A DNA stretch of 64,000 nucleotides from Fulvitalea axinellae (GCF_036492835.1 NZ_AP025318.1:124001-188000); one strand, 5' to 3'. Shown: positions 18,679 through 28,402, counted from the first letter of the stretch. A program made the numbers and translations. The notes: generated by a model from the sequence alone, not told the origin.

Positions 18679-19607
18679 ACTTACGTCTCTTTATCGACCC
18701 CAAGGGTAAGCTGAGTATTCGCCGTCAGTGCGACTGTCTGGAGCTTTACCGTTCGTCATACTACTACAGCCCAAAGGGGGAAAACGCTGAGAATCTGGAG
18801 TTGATGCGCCTTATGGACCGGCACATGATCGACGAACCCACGGCGGGAGTTTTGCGCATGAGATCAGCCTTGCGTGACCAAGGATTCAACCCTTCCTATG
18901 AAAGGGTTAGGCGCTTGATGCGCAAAGCGAATCTCTACCCTATTTACCCGAAAAAGAATCTGAGCAAGCCCGGAGAGGCAAAATACGTTTACCCGTATCT
19001 GCTTAAGGAAAAGAAAGTTGTCAGGAAAAACCAGGTCTGGTCGATAGACATCACTTATATAGCCATGGCTAGCGGTTTCATGTATATGACGGCGATTATC
19101 GACGTCTACAGCAGGTACATAGTGGGTTGGGGTTTGAGCAATACGCTTGAGGCCGCGGCGTCTTTAAAAGTGGTGCGTGAGGCCGTTGAGATTCACGGTA
19201 AACCGGAAATACTCAACAGTGACCAAGGTTCCCAGTTCACTTGCGGGGAATACGTGAACTATCTCAAGAAAGAGGGAATAAACATCAGTATGGACGCCAA
19301 AGGCCGAGCCTTGGACAACATTTACATCGAACGCTTTTGGAGAACGCTAAAAAGGGACCATATTTACCTGAATCCGGCCGACAACGGTTTAAAGTTGTAT
19401 TTGGGGATAGAGAAATGGTTGCGACGCTACCACAACAGGGATCACCAAGGAATCGAGAACCTGAAGCCGGAAAATGTTTTTAGCGGAGCGTCAAAAGCGA
19501 AAGCCACCGCGTATGCCCATGCAAATATTGATAAGTCCAAGAAAAAACAGAATGTGAAAGGACTTATCAACATTCACACGGGCTCGACGGTAGCGACAAC
19601 CCTTTAA
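18648..19607 (+). CDS. IS3-family transposase OrfB (DDE integrase core)
   Basis: The catalytic part is made by -1 frameshift from orfA; the exact first residue is therefore uncertain, and the first usual in-frame start codon is the TTG at 18801. It includes the HTH_21-like part (EPTAGVLRMRSALRDQG) and an integrase core with WSIDITYI (first Asp), NSDQGSQFT (second Asp) and IERFWRTLK (Glu). The domain is complete, so the element is probably active. Confidence 0.9.
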   Translation, partial: KKLKEVGASIDLRLFIDPKGKLSIRRQCDCLELYRSSYYYSPKGENAENLELMRLMDRHMIDEPTAGVLRMRSALRDQGFNPSYERVRRLMRKANLYPIYPKKNLSKPGEAKYVYPYLLKEKKVVRKNQVWSIDITYIAMASGFMYMTAIIDVYSRYIVGWGLSNTLEAAASLKVVREAVEIHGKPEILNSDQGSQFTCGEYVNYLKKEGINISMDAKGRALDNIYIERFWRTLKRDHIYLNPADNGLKLYLGIEKWLRRYHNRDHQGIENLKPENVFSGASKAKATAYAHANIDKSKKKQNVKGLINIHTGSTVATTL

Positions 19608-19650
19608 AATTTACTTAAAAATCGACTTTACTGGTCCTAAGAATCGAGGG

Positions 19651-19806
19651 TACTATAGAACAGACTGTGAATGTGCTGGAGTCAATAAGAAAAAACTCAA
19701 AAAGCACATACTAATACCTAATAAAATTCTCATGCTTTTAAGTGTTTTTGTTAGTAAACAATCGCCCCTATTGTGTAAGTTTTTTTGCTCTAGATTTCCG
19801 AGTTAA
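19651..19806 (+). pseudogene. Remnant of the sigma-factor C-terminus
   Basis: Directly after the IS right end one frame reads EQTVNVLESIRKN and the neighbouring frame reads VNKKKLKKHILIPNKILML. Both look like the TVxxHxxxALKxLKKHL end of an ECF sigma factor split by a frameshift. About 20-25 residues of region 4 between this and the truncated N-terminal part are missing. The match is short, so this is a tentative call. Confidence 0.4.
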
Positions 19807-19849
19807 TATGATACCTCAACTCCCCTCTTTCTAGCCCATTCATAAACTA

Positions 19850-19883
19850 AAAGATGCTATCCCGACGGTGGGACAACATCTTT
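19850..19883 (-). terminator. Intrinsic terminator of the SusCD/fasciclin operon
   Basis: On the minus strand AAAGATGTTGTCCC pairs with GGGATAGCATCTTT around a 6-base loop with two mismatched positions and is followed by TTAGTTT. It lies 67 bases after the last stop codon of the leftward operon. Confidence 0.75.
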
Positions 19884-19949
19884 AATCACGTTATTTAGAA
19901 TCATTTTTCAACTATACCTAATGTAGTCAAGTGATAGTACTAGAAGAAA

Positions 19950-21947
19950 TTAGTTATTCTCCTTAGAAGCAGGAGCTCCATACACTTCCAACTCGCAAAT
20001 AGACGTTGAATTCTTTCCCTTAGGTTCAGGCGCATCATTTACCCAACTCTCTAATATCTCAATAAAAAAATATCTGCCCGTTTTAAACTTTGTACAGTAA
20101 ATTTTCTTTCCATCGGGCGTCCATGGTTTTCTCCATATAAACTCAGCAACTGCTTCTCCTTTATCATTTTTATCATCCGTCACATAGAACTTAATATGAG
20201 CCATATGTTGATGCCAAGTAACATTTCGGGGGTAATAAACAAATGACGTAATCTTGTTTCGATCAAACATATCAACCTCTATTGTATGAGGATAAGGCGC
20301 TATGTCGGGTTTCCATTCCACACTATGCCAAGTCCCCTTTCCTCCCGCATCAAAATCACCATCAAAAATATTTGATATATCAAAACTAGAATGTGTATAC
20401 TGGCTCGGGATATATGGATTCCACCATTCAGTATTTAGTTTTTCGCTATCTACAGAAGCAGGTATTGAAACTTGCTCTCGGTCAACTTGATATCCCAAAT
20501 CATTAAATAATGAAAAAATTCTTTTATCACCTCCGTCTTCAAAATCCTCTGTTGCCTTTGCCCAAAGCCATGCAACATCACTACCTGAAAATTCAAACCC
20601 ATCAATGGTCGGCACTAAATCAAGCTTCAACTTCACGTAATCCCGCACGATATCCTCCCCAAATTTTGAGTAAAGCTCTTTAAGGGCCTTCAGGTATTTG
20701 CCTTGGCCCAACTTTTCAGGAAATGCGTCCAGCTCTTCCTTACTCATCGTCACTGGATCATACCTATCAAAGTCCGGATGGTTCTCGGCAAAATCGATCA
20801 ATGGATCCACGGTTTCGGCCATAGCGTCCGGATAACCGAGGTCTTCGGCAATTAGGGCGCCTACGAAAATGCTGAAGGCGTCTTTGTCAAGACTTTCCCT
20901 CTTGGGCTTCAGCCATTCGGCCACGAGTACCTCGGCCGTACGGGCCACACTTTTGGTTTTTGTTTCCGGGTATCCGCCGTAGGCCAAGCCCAAAGTGATA
21001 TCCTTTTCGCCGTTCCAGCCTTTGATTTCGCCCGGCAATACCGAAACGGTAAAATTACCTTCGGTAGGCTTGTCCACTTCGGCCCACTCCGACACTTTCT
21101 CTACTATTTCTTTGTACAACGGAGCGAATTCTTTCACCTCTTCGGCATAGTATCCATTGCTGAATATTCTGCTACCAGCCAACACAAAGCTTTCGCCCTG
21201 AACCAAATCCGGTTTGAAAAGCTCATCGGAAACAAATGCGGGCTTATGGTCAACCAACTTTAAGAGTAGGTCTTGGTAAAAGGCCACGTTTCCGGGCTGT
21301 TCTTTTCCGAAAATATCGATACCCGAAGCCAATACTACTCCGCCACCGAACTCACGGTAAGCGATCAAAGGAGCGCTACCCGACTTGGCTACAATTGTCC
21401 ACTCTGACACATTGTCGAGCTGAAGCAAACTGCCCTTGTTGAATTTCGCTACTGTGCCGTGCCCTTCCCAATTTGCGCTTGGATTCTCCACGTTTCCACC
21501 CACAAAGCTGAAACCGTATCCTGACGTCAGGTTCGTTATCTCGTTTTGGGTCCCATCTCCTTCTCCCATAGCGAAAAAGGCTAGCCCGCCACCGGTTTTC
21601 AGGTATTCCTCCAAAGCTTTTTTATCTTCCACCGTATATGAGCGGGGGCTCTCGGTATTCAAAAACACATTCAAAGCGTTTACGCCATTGAAATTGATTT
21701 TTGATATTACAGGATGGGAAATCCCCGTGTATTGCTGCTTTGCGAAATCGATATACGTAGCGAAGTTCCCTTCGTCTTTCAAGCCTAAAAACGGTTTCCA
21801 ATATTGGGAAAGATCATTGAGCACATAAATGGGCTTGGTCTCGAAAACTGGCTTTACGGGAGGGTCGTATTTCACTTCCTCCTTATCGCAGGCTGTCGCC
21901 AACATGGCAAAAGCCAACACAAATGCCTTGAGTATATTTCTTTTCAT
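19950..21947 (-). CDS. Discoidin-tailed lipoprotein with degenerate M60-like middle
   Basis: A 665-residue lipoprotein (lipobox LATAC, mature Cys20). Residues about 38-230 resemble a Rossmann-like, GATase1-type domain (GGGLAFFAMGEGD, GGGVVLASGIDIFG). Residues about 250-510 are helix-rich and in layout resemble the M60/enhancin-like peptidase region, but I see no HExxH. Residues about 530-660 form an F5/8 type C (discoidin) carbohydrate-binding domain (HSSFDISNIFDGDFDAGGKG, YPHTIEVDMFD, GRYFFIEILES, CELEVYG). It probably binds glycans or glycoproteins at the cell surface. It is the last gene of the operon that begins at 38239. Confidence 0.65.
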   Translation of the reverse strand: MKRNILKAFVLAFAMLATACDKEEVKYDPPVKPVFETKPIYVLNDLSQYWKPFLGLKDEGNFATYIDFAKQQYTGISHPVISKINFNGVNALNVFLNTESPRSYTVEDKKALEEYLKTGGGLAFFAMGEGDGTQNEITNLTSGYGFSFVGGNVENPSANWEGHGTVAKFNKGSLLQLDNVSEWTIVAKSGSAPLIAYREFGGGVVLASGIDIFGKEQPGNVAFYQDLLLKLVDHKPAFVSDELFKPDLVQGESFVLAGSRIFSNGYYAEEVKEFAPLYKEIVEKVSEWAEVDKPTEGNFTVSVLPGEIKGWNGEKDITLGLAYGGYPETKTKSVARTAEVLVAEWLKPKRESLDKDAFSIFVGALIAEDLGYPDAMAETVDPLIDFAENHPDFDRYDPVTMSKEELDAFPEKLGQGKYLKALKELYSKFGEDIVRDYVKLKLDLVPTIDGFEFSGSDVAWLWAKATEDFEDGGDKRIFSLFNDLGYQVDREQVSIPASVDSEKLNTEWWNPYIPSQYTHSSFDISNIFDGDFDAGGKGTWHSVEWKPDIAPYPHTIEVDMFDRNKITSFVYYPRNVTWHQHMAHIKFYVTDDKNDKGEAVAEFIWRKPWTPDGKKIYCTKFKTGRYFFIEILESWVNDAPEPKGKNSTSICELEVYGAPASKENN

Positions 21948-22040
21948 TTGTTTTTCTTTTTGGAGTGATAATTCAGAGCATGAGAGGGCAGAAACACTTT
22001 ATCCGCTCCCCCTTGCTCCGAAAAGTTTAAACCACGACGG

Positions 22041-23546
22041 TTACAGCGGACAACAATCGTCTGAACTATATTTTCCAGAACACAGACGGCCGTCTTTTCC
22101 TACGTTATTCGAATACTGACAATTGATAAACTTGGCGCAGGCACCGTTGAAAAAGATGATGCCTCCTTTGCCTCCTTCATTGTCCTCAAAAACGCAATCC
22201 TTATAAATAGCCTCAGAACCTTGGCCAAAAAGGGCCCCACCTTCGTTAGAAGCCGTATTTCCCCTGAAAACACTGTTCTCTACATAAAGATTCGTGCCTT
22301 CGTGTACATTAATCGCACCTGCGTTTGCCGTGGCAATATTGTCCAAGAATTGACAGTTAATAATCTCAGAGTTGCCATGCTGAAATATAATGGCGGCACC
22401 CACTTTTCCCCAGTTATTCTTAAAAATGCAATTGCGGATACTAGGGCTTCCTCTACGACAATAAATCGCCCCGCCACCCCAATGTGATCCGTGCTGAAGC
22501 GTAAATCCGTCCAAAACTGACGCTTGGGACTTGGAACTGTACTTATGCTCAAACAATTGTTTGTCATTTACTAACCCTGTCGCTCCCCCGTCTATAATCG
22601 TCAGGTTGGCTTCCCAATCCCTCTGCTCAAGGCTAGTCTCAGTACCCGAAAAGCCTCCGTAAATGTCCACCTCGTTTTTTAACGGGATTTTCACCTCCTC
22701 ATACGTACCGGCCATTACCCAAAGTTCGGCGCCCTCCGGCGATTCTTCCGCGGCGGTCTTGATGGACGTAAAAGCGTGCTCCCAAGTACTTCCGTTGGCG
22801 TCGCCCGTAGCTTGGTTATTGACATAGACCATTTTGTTGGTCGTGAAGTCAACGGTGTCACTGTACCCAATACCAACCTCGTTTAGCGCCACCACGCAAA
22901 AGCGGTACTCGGTTCCGGGTTTCAGATGCAAAGCCTTTCCATGAATCGAAAAGTCCGGCTCCGTTTCCGTTTTGGCCGTCAGGGGATTGTTCAGCTCCTC
23001 TTTTTCTTTCTCCCAATATAGGAACGTCACTTCCGAATTATTGCTGTTTCCGGTGGTGTAACTTCCCTTGAGATAAACGGAAGAGAACGATAAGCTGTCG
23101 AATCCGCCGTTAGTGGCTTCGGGATCTTTCACCTCGGTGGAGATGAGCGTACGGAAAGTCAGCACGTCGCCTTCCACTTTGGTGTCGCCCTGAATGGCGA
23201 AGGCCACATAGGCGTACTGAGTGTAGGAATCCAACTCATCAAGACTTACGGTAAAGGTTTTGTCCTCCGCCAAGTCTACTTCTATCGTTTGTCTGGTACT
23301 GAGTTTTCCCTGTTCCCAATAGCTAAAGCCAACCTTGGAAATTTCCGATCCATTTTCGACCGTAACGACTTTTCCGCTGAGTTTTACGGCAGAAATACTG
23401 ACATCAGACCAAGAACCGGTAAGGATTTCGGTCTCTACCCTTTCCTCGTATTCTTTCTTGTCGTCCTTGTCGCAAGCCATCACGAACAGAAAGCCGAGAA
23501 GCGACAGGCCTATTGCCAAGAACTTATTTCCGTTAATATTTTTCAT
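22041..23546 (-). CDS. Surface lipoprotein with fibronectin-like domains and a parallel beta-helix
   Basis: About 501 residues from MKNINGNKFLAIG with a lipobox (FVMAC). Two beta-sandwich domains of fibronectin type III character fill residues about 35-240 (SYTQYAYVAFAIQGD, LKPGTEYRFCVVALNEVG). From YVNNQATGDANGSTW on, the protein is a right-handed parallel beta-helix with repeated turns such as SIRNCIFKNNWG, IINCQFLDNIA, VENSVFRGNTA and YKDCVFEDNEG. Such folds occur in polysaccharide lyases and binding proteins; no catalytic residue can be named. It lies between the SusD gene and the discoidin protein, so it is probably a glycan-binding accessory. Confidence 0.75.
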   Translation of the reverse strand: MKNINGNKFLAIGLSLLGFLFVMACDKDDKKEYEERVETEILTGSWSDVSISAVKLSGKVVTVENGSEISKVGFSYWEQGKLSTRQTIEVDLAEDKTFTVSLDELDSYTQYAYVAFAIQGDTKVEGDVLTFRTLISTEVKDPEATNGGFDSLSFSSVYLKGSYTTGNSNNSEVTFLYWEKEKEELNNPLTAKTETEPDFSIHGKALHLKPGTEYRFCVVALNEVGIGYSDTVDFTTNKMVYVNNQATGDANGSTWEHAFTSIKTAAEESPEGAELWVMAGTYEEVKIPLKNEVDIYGGFSGTETSLEQRDWEANLTIIDGGATGLVNDKQLFEHKYSSKSQASVLDGFTLQHGSHWGGGAIYCRRGSPSIRNCIFKNNWGKVGAAIIFQHGNSEIINCQFLDNIATANAGAINVHEGTNLYVENSVFRGNTASNEGGALFGQGSEAIYKDCVFEDNEGGKGGIIFFNGACAKFINCQYSNNVGKDGRLCSGKYSSDDCCPL

Positions 23547-23580
23547 TTTGTCGATCATTATCATATCCTACAAAATTCCA

Positions 23581-25113
23581 TTAAAGGTTCACCCCCGGCA
23601 TGTTTTGCTTCCAGTTGTTCTTGTTCATCAGCAAAGTGCGGATGCTCTCCTTTTCGGAACCAAACTTTTCGGCAATACGGTCGGCGAGAACCTCGGGTCT
23701 TCCGCTTCTGTTTGCGAAGCGCATCAGATCGTTCCAGCGACGGCCCTCAAAAGCCAACTCAAGCGCCCTCTCCTGAAGGATAACCTGTTCCATTATCGCC
23801 ATTTCGTCGATAACTTGGTCCGGATCGTCCGCCACACCGGCGAATTCGCGCAGGTTAATCGCTTTCACTTCGACTCTGCCACGTATTCCGGCCGATTCGG
23901 ATTCGCCGGAAAACTGGTCGTTTATAACGGCTAAAGCCTCCTCATGGTCACCCAACCTGTTGATCGCCTCAGCGTAGAACAAGTGGATGTCCGCCCCTCT
24001 GTAAATGCAGTGAATAGCGTCGTTTTCATATTCGGTTTTACTTTCCAAATATTTCCACACCACTAGCTCACCATCTCGGCGGACGTATGATGCTCCATAA
24101 CCACGGAAAAGGTCACCTTTCGCATCCGAACGCATAGTTTGCAATTCCCATTTCTCCACCGATACTTCAGTGGGTTTTAGAAGGTACCGGTCCGGTTTGT
24201 CATTAGCGAAAAGCTTTAAGAAGTCGTTAACCTGTCGATTGTTTTTTTGGAAAGGAATAACGCTCAGGTGTTCCAATCCGCTGGCTCCGGAATTGATCTC
24301 GCCCCAAATGGCTTTCCAGTCTTCCTGCCCGCTATTTTCCGAAAGCTTAAGGCCAGTTCCCGAAGGACCACCCTCTCCGATCAGCTCCTTGAAAAGTTCC
24401 GCGGCACGGGCATAGTTTCCGGCCGTCAAATGAAGTTCGCCCAAAAAGGCCCTTCTGTCTATATGGATTTTGCTCCAAGGCGAATTTTCTCCACCAAGAC
24501 TTTCCTTGGCCCATTCCGGAACATCCTGTTTCACGGCCTCTTCCATTTCGGTAATCAGCCAGTTGGTCATTCCTTCAAATCCGTAAACGTCTGGTTCATA
24601 TTCAGGGAATTTTCCGTTCAAAACATCCGTAACGACCGGTACACGCTTATAAATCAGCGAAAGCTGGAAATAAACCCAAGAACGGAGAGTAATCATCTCG
24701 GCCTTGTAAGCGTCGCGGATTTCCTCGGTCATATCGGGATCCACCATCGCTTTGTCTACATTATGTAATACATCGTTGCAGTTTGCGATAATGTCGTAAA
24801 ACGGCTTGGGATCGATGTACTTGTTTCCCTGCGAAATCTTGTGCGTATGGATTTCCAAGTGCTCAAGTTTTGCGTTTCGGGCGGGTTCCAGAAGGTCGGC
24901 CCGTAAATCGCCGAGCACCACCAAGGGCACAGCTATATCCTGCAGCCCGGCGTAGGCACCCAAAGCTCCGCGACGCAGTTCGCTCCGGGAGTTCCAGTGC
25001 TGATCGTTGTCGATCACGGCGTCTTGCTCAGGCTCGAAAAAATCGGAACAAGAGGCCAAAGCGAACAGGCCCATCGCTCCTATTATTGATCTGTATATAA
25101 TTTTTCTAATCAT
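23581..25113 (-). CDS. SusD/RagB-family glycan-binding lipoprotein (pair 1)
   Basis: About 510 residues from MIRKIIYRSI with lipobox LASC. Family features are the N-terminal SusD-like domain with TPR-type helices (RRGALGAYAGLQD, YKAEMITLRSWVYFQLSLIY), FYAEAINRLGDHEEAL and the C-terminal QVILQERALELAFEGRRWNDLMRF. It caps the SusC barrel at 25246-28380 and captures its ligand. A start 23 codons earlier would not give a lipoprotein signal. The 132-base gap before it contains a terminator-like hairpin, so its expression may be lower than that of its SusC. Confidence 0.93.
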   Translation of the reverse strand: MIRKIIYRSIIGAMGLFALASCSDFFEPEQDAVIDNDQHWNSRSELRRGALGAYAGLQDIAVPLVVLGDLRADLLEPARNAKLEHLEIHTHKISQGNKYIDPKPFYDIIANCNDVLHNVDKAMVDPDMTEEIRDAYKAEMITLRSWVYFQLSLIYKRVPVVTDVLNGKFPEYEPDVYGFEGMTNWLITEMEEAVKQDVPEWAKESLGGENSPWSKIHIDRRAFLGELHLTAGNYARAAELFKELIGEGGPSGTGLKLSENSGQEDWKAIWGEINSGASGLEHLSVIPFQKNNRQVNDFLKLFANDKPDRYLLKPTEVSVEKWELQTMRSDAKGDLFRGYGASYVRRDGELVVWKYLESKTEYENDAIHCIYRGADIHLFYAEAINRLGDHEEALAVINDQFSGESESAGIRGRVEVKAINLREFAGVADDPDQVIDEMAIMEQVILQERALELAFEGRRWNDLMRFANRSGRPEVLADRIAEKFGSEKESIRTLLMNKNNWKQNMPGVNL

Positions 25114-25204
25114 GGCGAATGTTGTTTGGACACCGGAAGCGGTTCCGAAAAATCGCTCCGCAACATGCCGGCATCCGGTCAAATATTCCGCAACAAATCC
25201 AGTA

Positions 25205-25236
25205 AAAGCCCCCGGACGCGTTTCGTCCAGGGCTTT
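25205..25236 (-). terminator. Terminator-like hairpin between susC and susD (attenuator)
   Basis: In the transcribed (minus) direction AAAGCCCTGGACG pairs with CGTCCGGGGGCTTT around a short AAACG-type loop, and the following bases are TTACT. It starts 10 bases after the SusC stop codon. The stem is strong but the T-tract is short, so partial termination is more likely than a full stop. Confidence 0.6.
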
Positions 25237-25245
25237 AAAATGAAC

Positions 25246-28200
25246 CTATATGCCTAGTCTGATTCCCATCATCAAAGCCCTTGTCAGGGGCGTTCTTCCG
25301 TAGTCAATCCCTTGGGTCAAGGTATTTCTACCGTAGGCTACGTCTGGCGTATACCCAAGGTAGTCGGTGAATGTGAGCAGGTTTTGGCCCGTAGCGAAAA
25401 CCCTCAGCGACCTGATCAGCTTCAGGCGATTGACATTTACGTCGTAGCTGACAGTAACGTCGCGGAGCCTCAGGTACGACCCGTCCTCGATCCAGCGGCC
25501 GGAAAACCTTCCGTTGCCCATCGGATCGCCGTATGTGGCGCGAGGCATGTCCGTCTCGTCGCCTTCTTGGCGCCAACGGCGGGTAACGGCCTCGCTCTGG
25601 TTGGCATAGCTCGACATGGATTCCTGACGCATACGCACATAGTTGAAGATATCGTGACCCACCATATAATCCCAGTTCATGCTCATGTTCAGGGATTTGT
25701 AACGGAACCTGAAATTCACTGCCCCGAAAAAGTCCGGCGTAGTGTTACCGATTACGGTACGATCGTCTTCGTCAATGATATTGTTTGGCGTTCCCATTTC
25801 CTCAAAGGCCATGTCGCCGGGCTTGAACGGACGTCCAAAACCGTCTTTCAAAGCCAAGGCCTCCGCCTGTTGCGAATCACGGATTACGCCAGCGGTCTTC
25901 CATCCGTAGAACGAACCGATCGGTTCGCCCACTTTCAACACGGATTCGCCACCTTCGAGGCTAACGACTTGCATATCGCTTCCCACTTCGCCAGAAGTGG
26001 CCGTGCTTGAGATTTCTGTGATCTTGTTGGCGTAAGTTCCCCAGTTGACTCCCATCTCAAAACCGAAATCCTTGCGACGGATAATGTCCATCTGCACGGT
26101 GAATTCCACACCCTTATTTTCGGCCGTAGCCGAATTATTGAGGTAGTAAACTCTTCCGTAATAGCTCGGCAAGGATTCCATCATCAGCATGTCGCTGATT
26201 TCCGTTTGGAAATAATCCACGCTGGCCCTGAACCGATTATCGTAAAGCGAAAGGTCCAGACCGAAGGCCAACTGCTCGCTGGTTTCCCAAGTGAGATCGG
26301 CATTCGGTACGGCTCCCCTAACCAACGTCCCGACATTCATATACGGACGCGACGAGTAGAAATACGTTCCGGAATAATTTCCGATATCGTCGTTGCCCGT
26401 GATGCTGTAGCTGGCCCGGAGTTTTAGGTCCGAAAGGTTTTTAATCCCTTTCAGGAAAGGCTCCGAAGACAAGCGCCAAGCGCCGGCAACGGACGGAAAT
26501 ATGCCGTAACGCTTGTTGGGGCTAAAGCGAGAGCTTCCGTCCAGCGCGGCGTTGACTGATAAGTAATATTTGTCCAAGTAAGCGTAATCCGCCGATCCGT
26601 AGAACGAAACCGTATTCCAACGCCCATCCAATGGCGTAACGGTACGGTTGCTACGGTCACCTGTTCCGATCACCTTGATTTCATCCGAAGGAGAATTGAT
26701 ATCGGTGGCTTTTTCCTCGTCAATCTCGTTAAGTCTCACCCTAGCCCCGATTCTGGCGAGAAGGCTATGTTTTCCCCTGAAAAGAGCGTTGTAGTCCAAC
26801 GCTCCGTCGGTGTAGTACGACAGGAACCCGCGTGTGGCATCGGCCATGGCGTTGTCGGCTTCGCCATCGGCTTGGCGCACTACGCCTGTTGAAGGCACAA
26901 AGATCCTTTCCTTGATCTTCCGGACATCGAGGCCGGAAATAAATACGGCGCTAAGTCCTTTGCCCAAATCGTAACTGGCGTCGAAGCCGGCATTGATCCG
27001 GAAACTTTCGCTTTGGCCTTCCATATTGTCGATCAAAGCGTTAGGGTTACTTATTCCGAACGGCCCCACTTCATCGTAGAACGGCAACGGTACTCCATAA
27101 TCGCTCATGCGGTAAGTGCCCATCATCGGCGATTTTGACAACGCAGCCAAAACTGGATTGGTTTCGTGGAAATAGCCTTCTTCCCGCAGGTGGTTCGTAG
27201 TTTTCGACAAACTTACCCTCGGGCGAACCAAAAGCTTATCCAAAAGCTTGAGGCTGGCGTTCATTCTGAAATCAAAAGTTTCCGAAGAGGTATTCTTGAT
27301 TACACCGTCATTGTTCGAATGGCCCAACGAAAGCGTATAATTCGCCACTTCGTCACCGCCTTCGATGTCTACGGAATATTTCTGGAAAACTCCGTCTTGA
27401 TAGATCTCGTCTTGCCAATCCGTGTCGTTCAGGTAACGGAACTTCTCGGATTTTTCGGCCTCGTTCAGAATAAACGGAAAGCGGTCGCGGATTTGGCTGT
27501 ATGTCAAGCCTTGGCCCATCATCTGCTCCATCGCATATGACTTGAACTGGTCGGCATTCAATACAGGAAGACTTTTGGGTGCCATACTTACGCCCAACAT
27601 GGTGTTTACGTTTACCGTAGTGGCCGTCTCACGAGAGTCTTTCGTGGTTACGAAAATCACTCCGTTCGCCCCCAAAGACCCGTAGACCGAAGTCATACCG
27701 CTTTTCACAACCGTAACCTGATCGATATCCCGCAGGTTGAGGTTCATCAAAGGGTTGAAAGTAAAACCGTTAATCGCCGAAAGGCTTCCCATATCGGTCT
27801 CGTAAATGGCTCCGTCCACCACAATCAGCGGTTCGGTACCACCGTTGATCGACGACGGCCCACGAAGGTTCATCATCGCTCCGGAACCGATCAGGCCCGC
27901 TTGCGTATTGGTTTTCAAGCCCGGCACGGCACCTCCGGCCAAAGCTTGGTCCAATGTCAGGTAGCCGTATTCTCTCAATCGGTCGCCTCCGACGGTGGTT
28001 CCCGAATGAACGAAATCGTGGCGACGGGTGACTCGCATTGGCGTAACCACAACAGGGTTATCCGAATAACCCACTTCGGAAAGCGAGACATCGATAACCG
28101 TTCTTCCGTGCAGGAATACGCTCTCGTCACGATAGCCGGCGTACGTGAAGCGCAAAGCCATCGCTTTGTCTACTTGCACGTCCAGCTCATAGTGTCCGTT

Positions 28201-28380
28201 AGCGTCAGTCAGGCTGGTCTCTCCGGCTATGTTTTCCATACCCACAACCACGCCTTCCATAGGCGCGCCGCCGCGGGCATCCCGGACCACGCCGCTGATT
28301 TTCACCGACGACTGCGCCCTGGCCTCGCGAGCCATAAAGAAGCACGCGAGCGTTAATATCGTTAGAAAAATATTTCTCAT
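25246..28380 (-). CDS. SusC/RagA-family TonB-linked outer-membrane transporter (pair 1)
   Basis: A 1,044-residue protein with signal peptide (cleavage at AREARAQ), a carboxypeptidase-regulatory-like domain (ISGVVRDARGGAPMEGVVVG), a plug with the SusC signature (LRGPSSINGGTEPLIVVDGA, TSVYGSLGANGVIFVTTK) and a large barrel ending ...MMGIRLGI. It moves a ligand captured by SusD across the outer membrane. It follows the fasciclin lipoprotein at 28403-29893 by 22 bases, so one transcript is likely. Confidence 0.95.
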   Translation of the reverse strand: MRNIFLTILTLACFFMAREARAQSSVKISGVVRDARGGAPMEGVVVGMENIAGETSLTDANGHYELDVQVDKAMALRFTYAGYRDESVFLHGRTVIDVSLSEVGYSDNPVVVTPMRVTRRHDFVHSGTTVGGDRLREYGYLTLDQALAGGAVPGLKTNTQAGLIGSGAMMNLRGPSSINGGTEPLIVVDGAIYETDMGSLSAINGFTFNPLMNLNLRDIDQVTVVKSGMTSVYGSLGANGVIFVTTKDSRETATTVNVNTMLGVSMAPKSLPVLNADQFKSYAMEQMMGQGLTYSQIRDRFPFILNEAEKSEKFRYLNDTDWQDEIYQDGVFQKYSVDIEGGDEVANYTLSLGHSNNDGVIKNTSSETFDFRMNASLKLLDKLLVRPRVSLSKTTNHLREEGYFHETNPVLAALSKSPMMGTYRMSDYGVPLPFYDEVGPFGISNPNALIDNMEGQSESFRINAGFDASYDLGKGLSAVFISGLDVRKIKERIFVPSTGVVRQADGEADNAMADATRGFLSYYTDGALDYNALFRGKHSLLARIGARVRLNEIDEEKATDINSPSDEIKVIGTGDRSNRTVTPLDGRWNTVSFYGSADYAYLDKYYLSVNAALDGSSRFSPNKRYGIFPSVAGAWRLSSEPFLKGIKNLSDLKLRASYSITGNDDIGNYSGTYFYSSRPYMNVGTLVRGAVPNADLTWETSEQLAFGLDLSLYDNRFRASVDYFQTEISDMLMMESLPSYYGRVYYLNNSATAENKGVEFTVQMDIIRRKDFGFEMGVNWGTYANKITEISSTATSGEVGSDMQVVSLEGGESVLKVGEPIGSFYGWKTAGVIRDSQQAEALALKDGFGRPFKPGDMAFEEMGTPNNIIDEDDRTVIGNTTPDFFGAVNFRFRYKSLNMSMNWDYMVGHDIFNYVRMRQESMSSYANQSEAVTRRWRQEGDETDMPRATYGDPMGNGRFSGRWIEDGSYLRLRDVTVSYDVNVNRLKLIRSLRVFATGQNLLTFTDYLGYTPDVAYGRNTLTQGIDYGRTPLTRALMMGIRLGI

Positions 28381-28402
28381 GCGAAATGATTAAAAAGGTC
28401 CA

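Larger units (their letters stand above)
18321..19650 (+). mobile_element. IS3-family insertion sequence, apparently complete
   Basis: Ends are assigned from inverted repeats: the left tip CCCCTGAATTTTCGGACCAG (18321 on) matches the reverse complement of the right tip (ending 19650) at 17 of 21 positions, with GGACCAGT conserved. It contains overlapping orfA and orfB in -1 phase. I see no clear target duplication: ATA precedes the left end and TAC follows the right end. This fits an insertion that was accompanied or followed by loss of host DNA. Confidence 0.85.
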
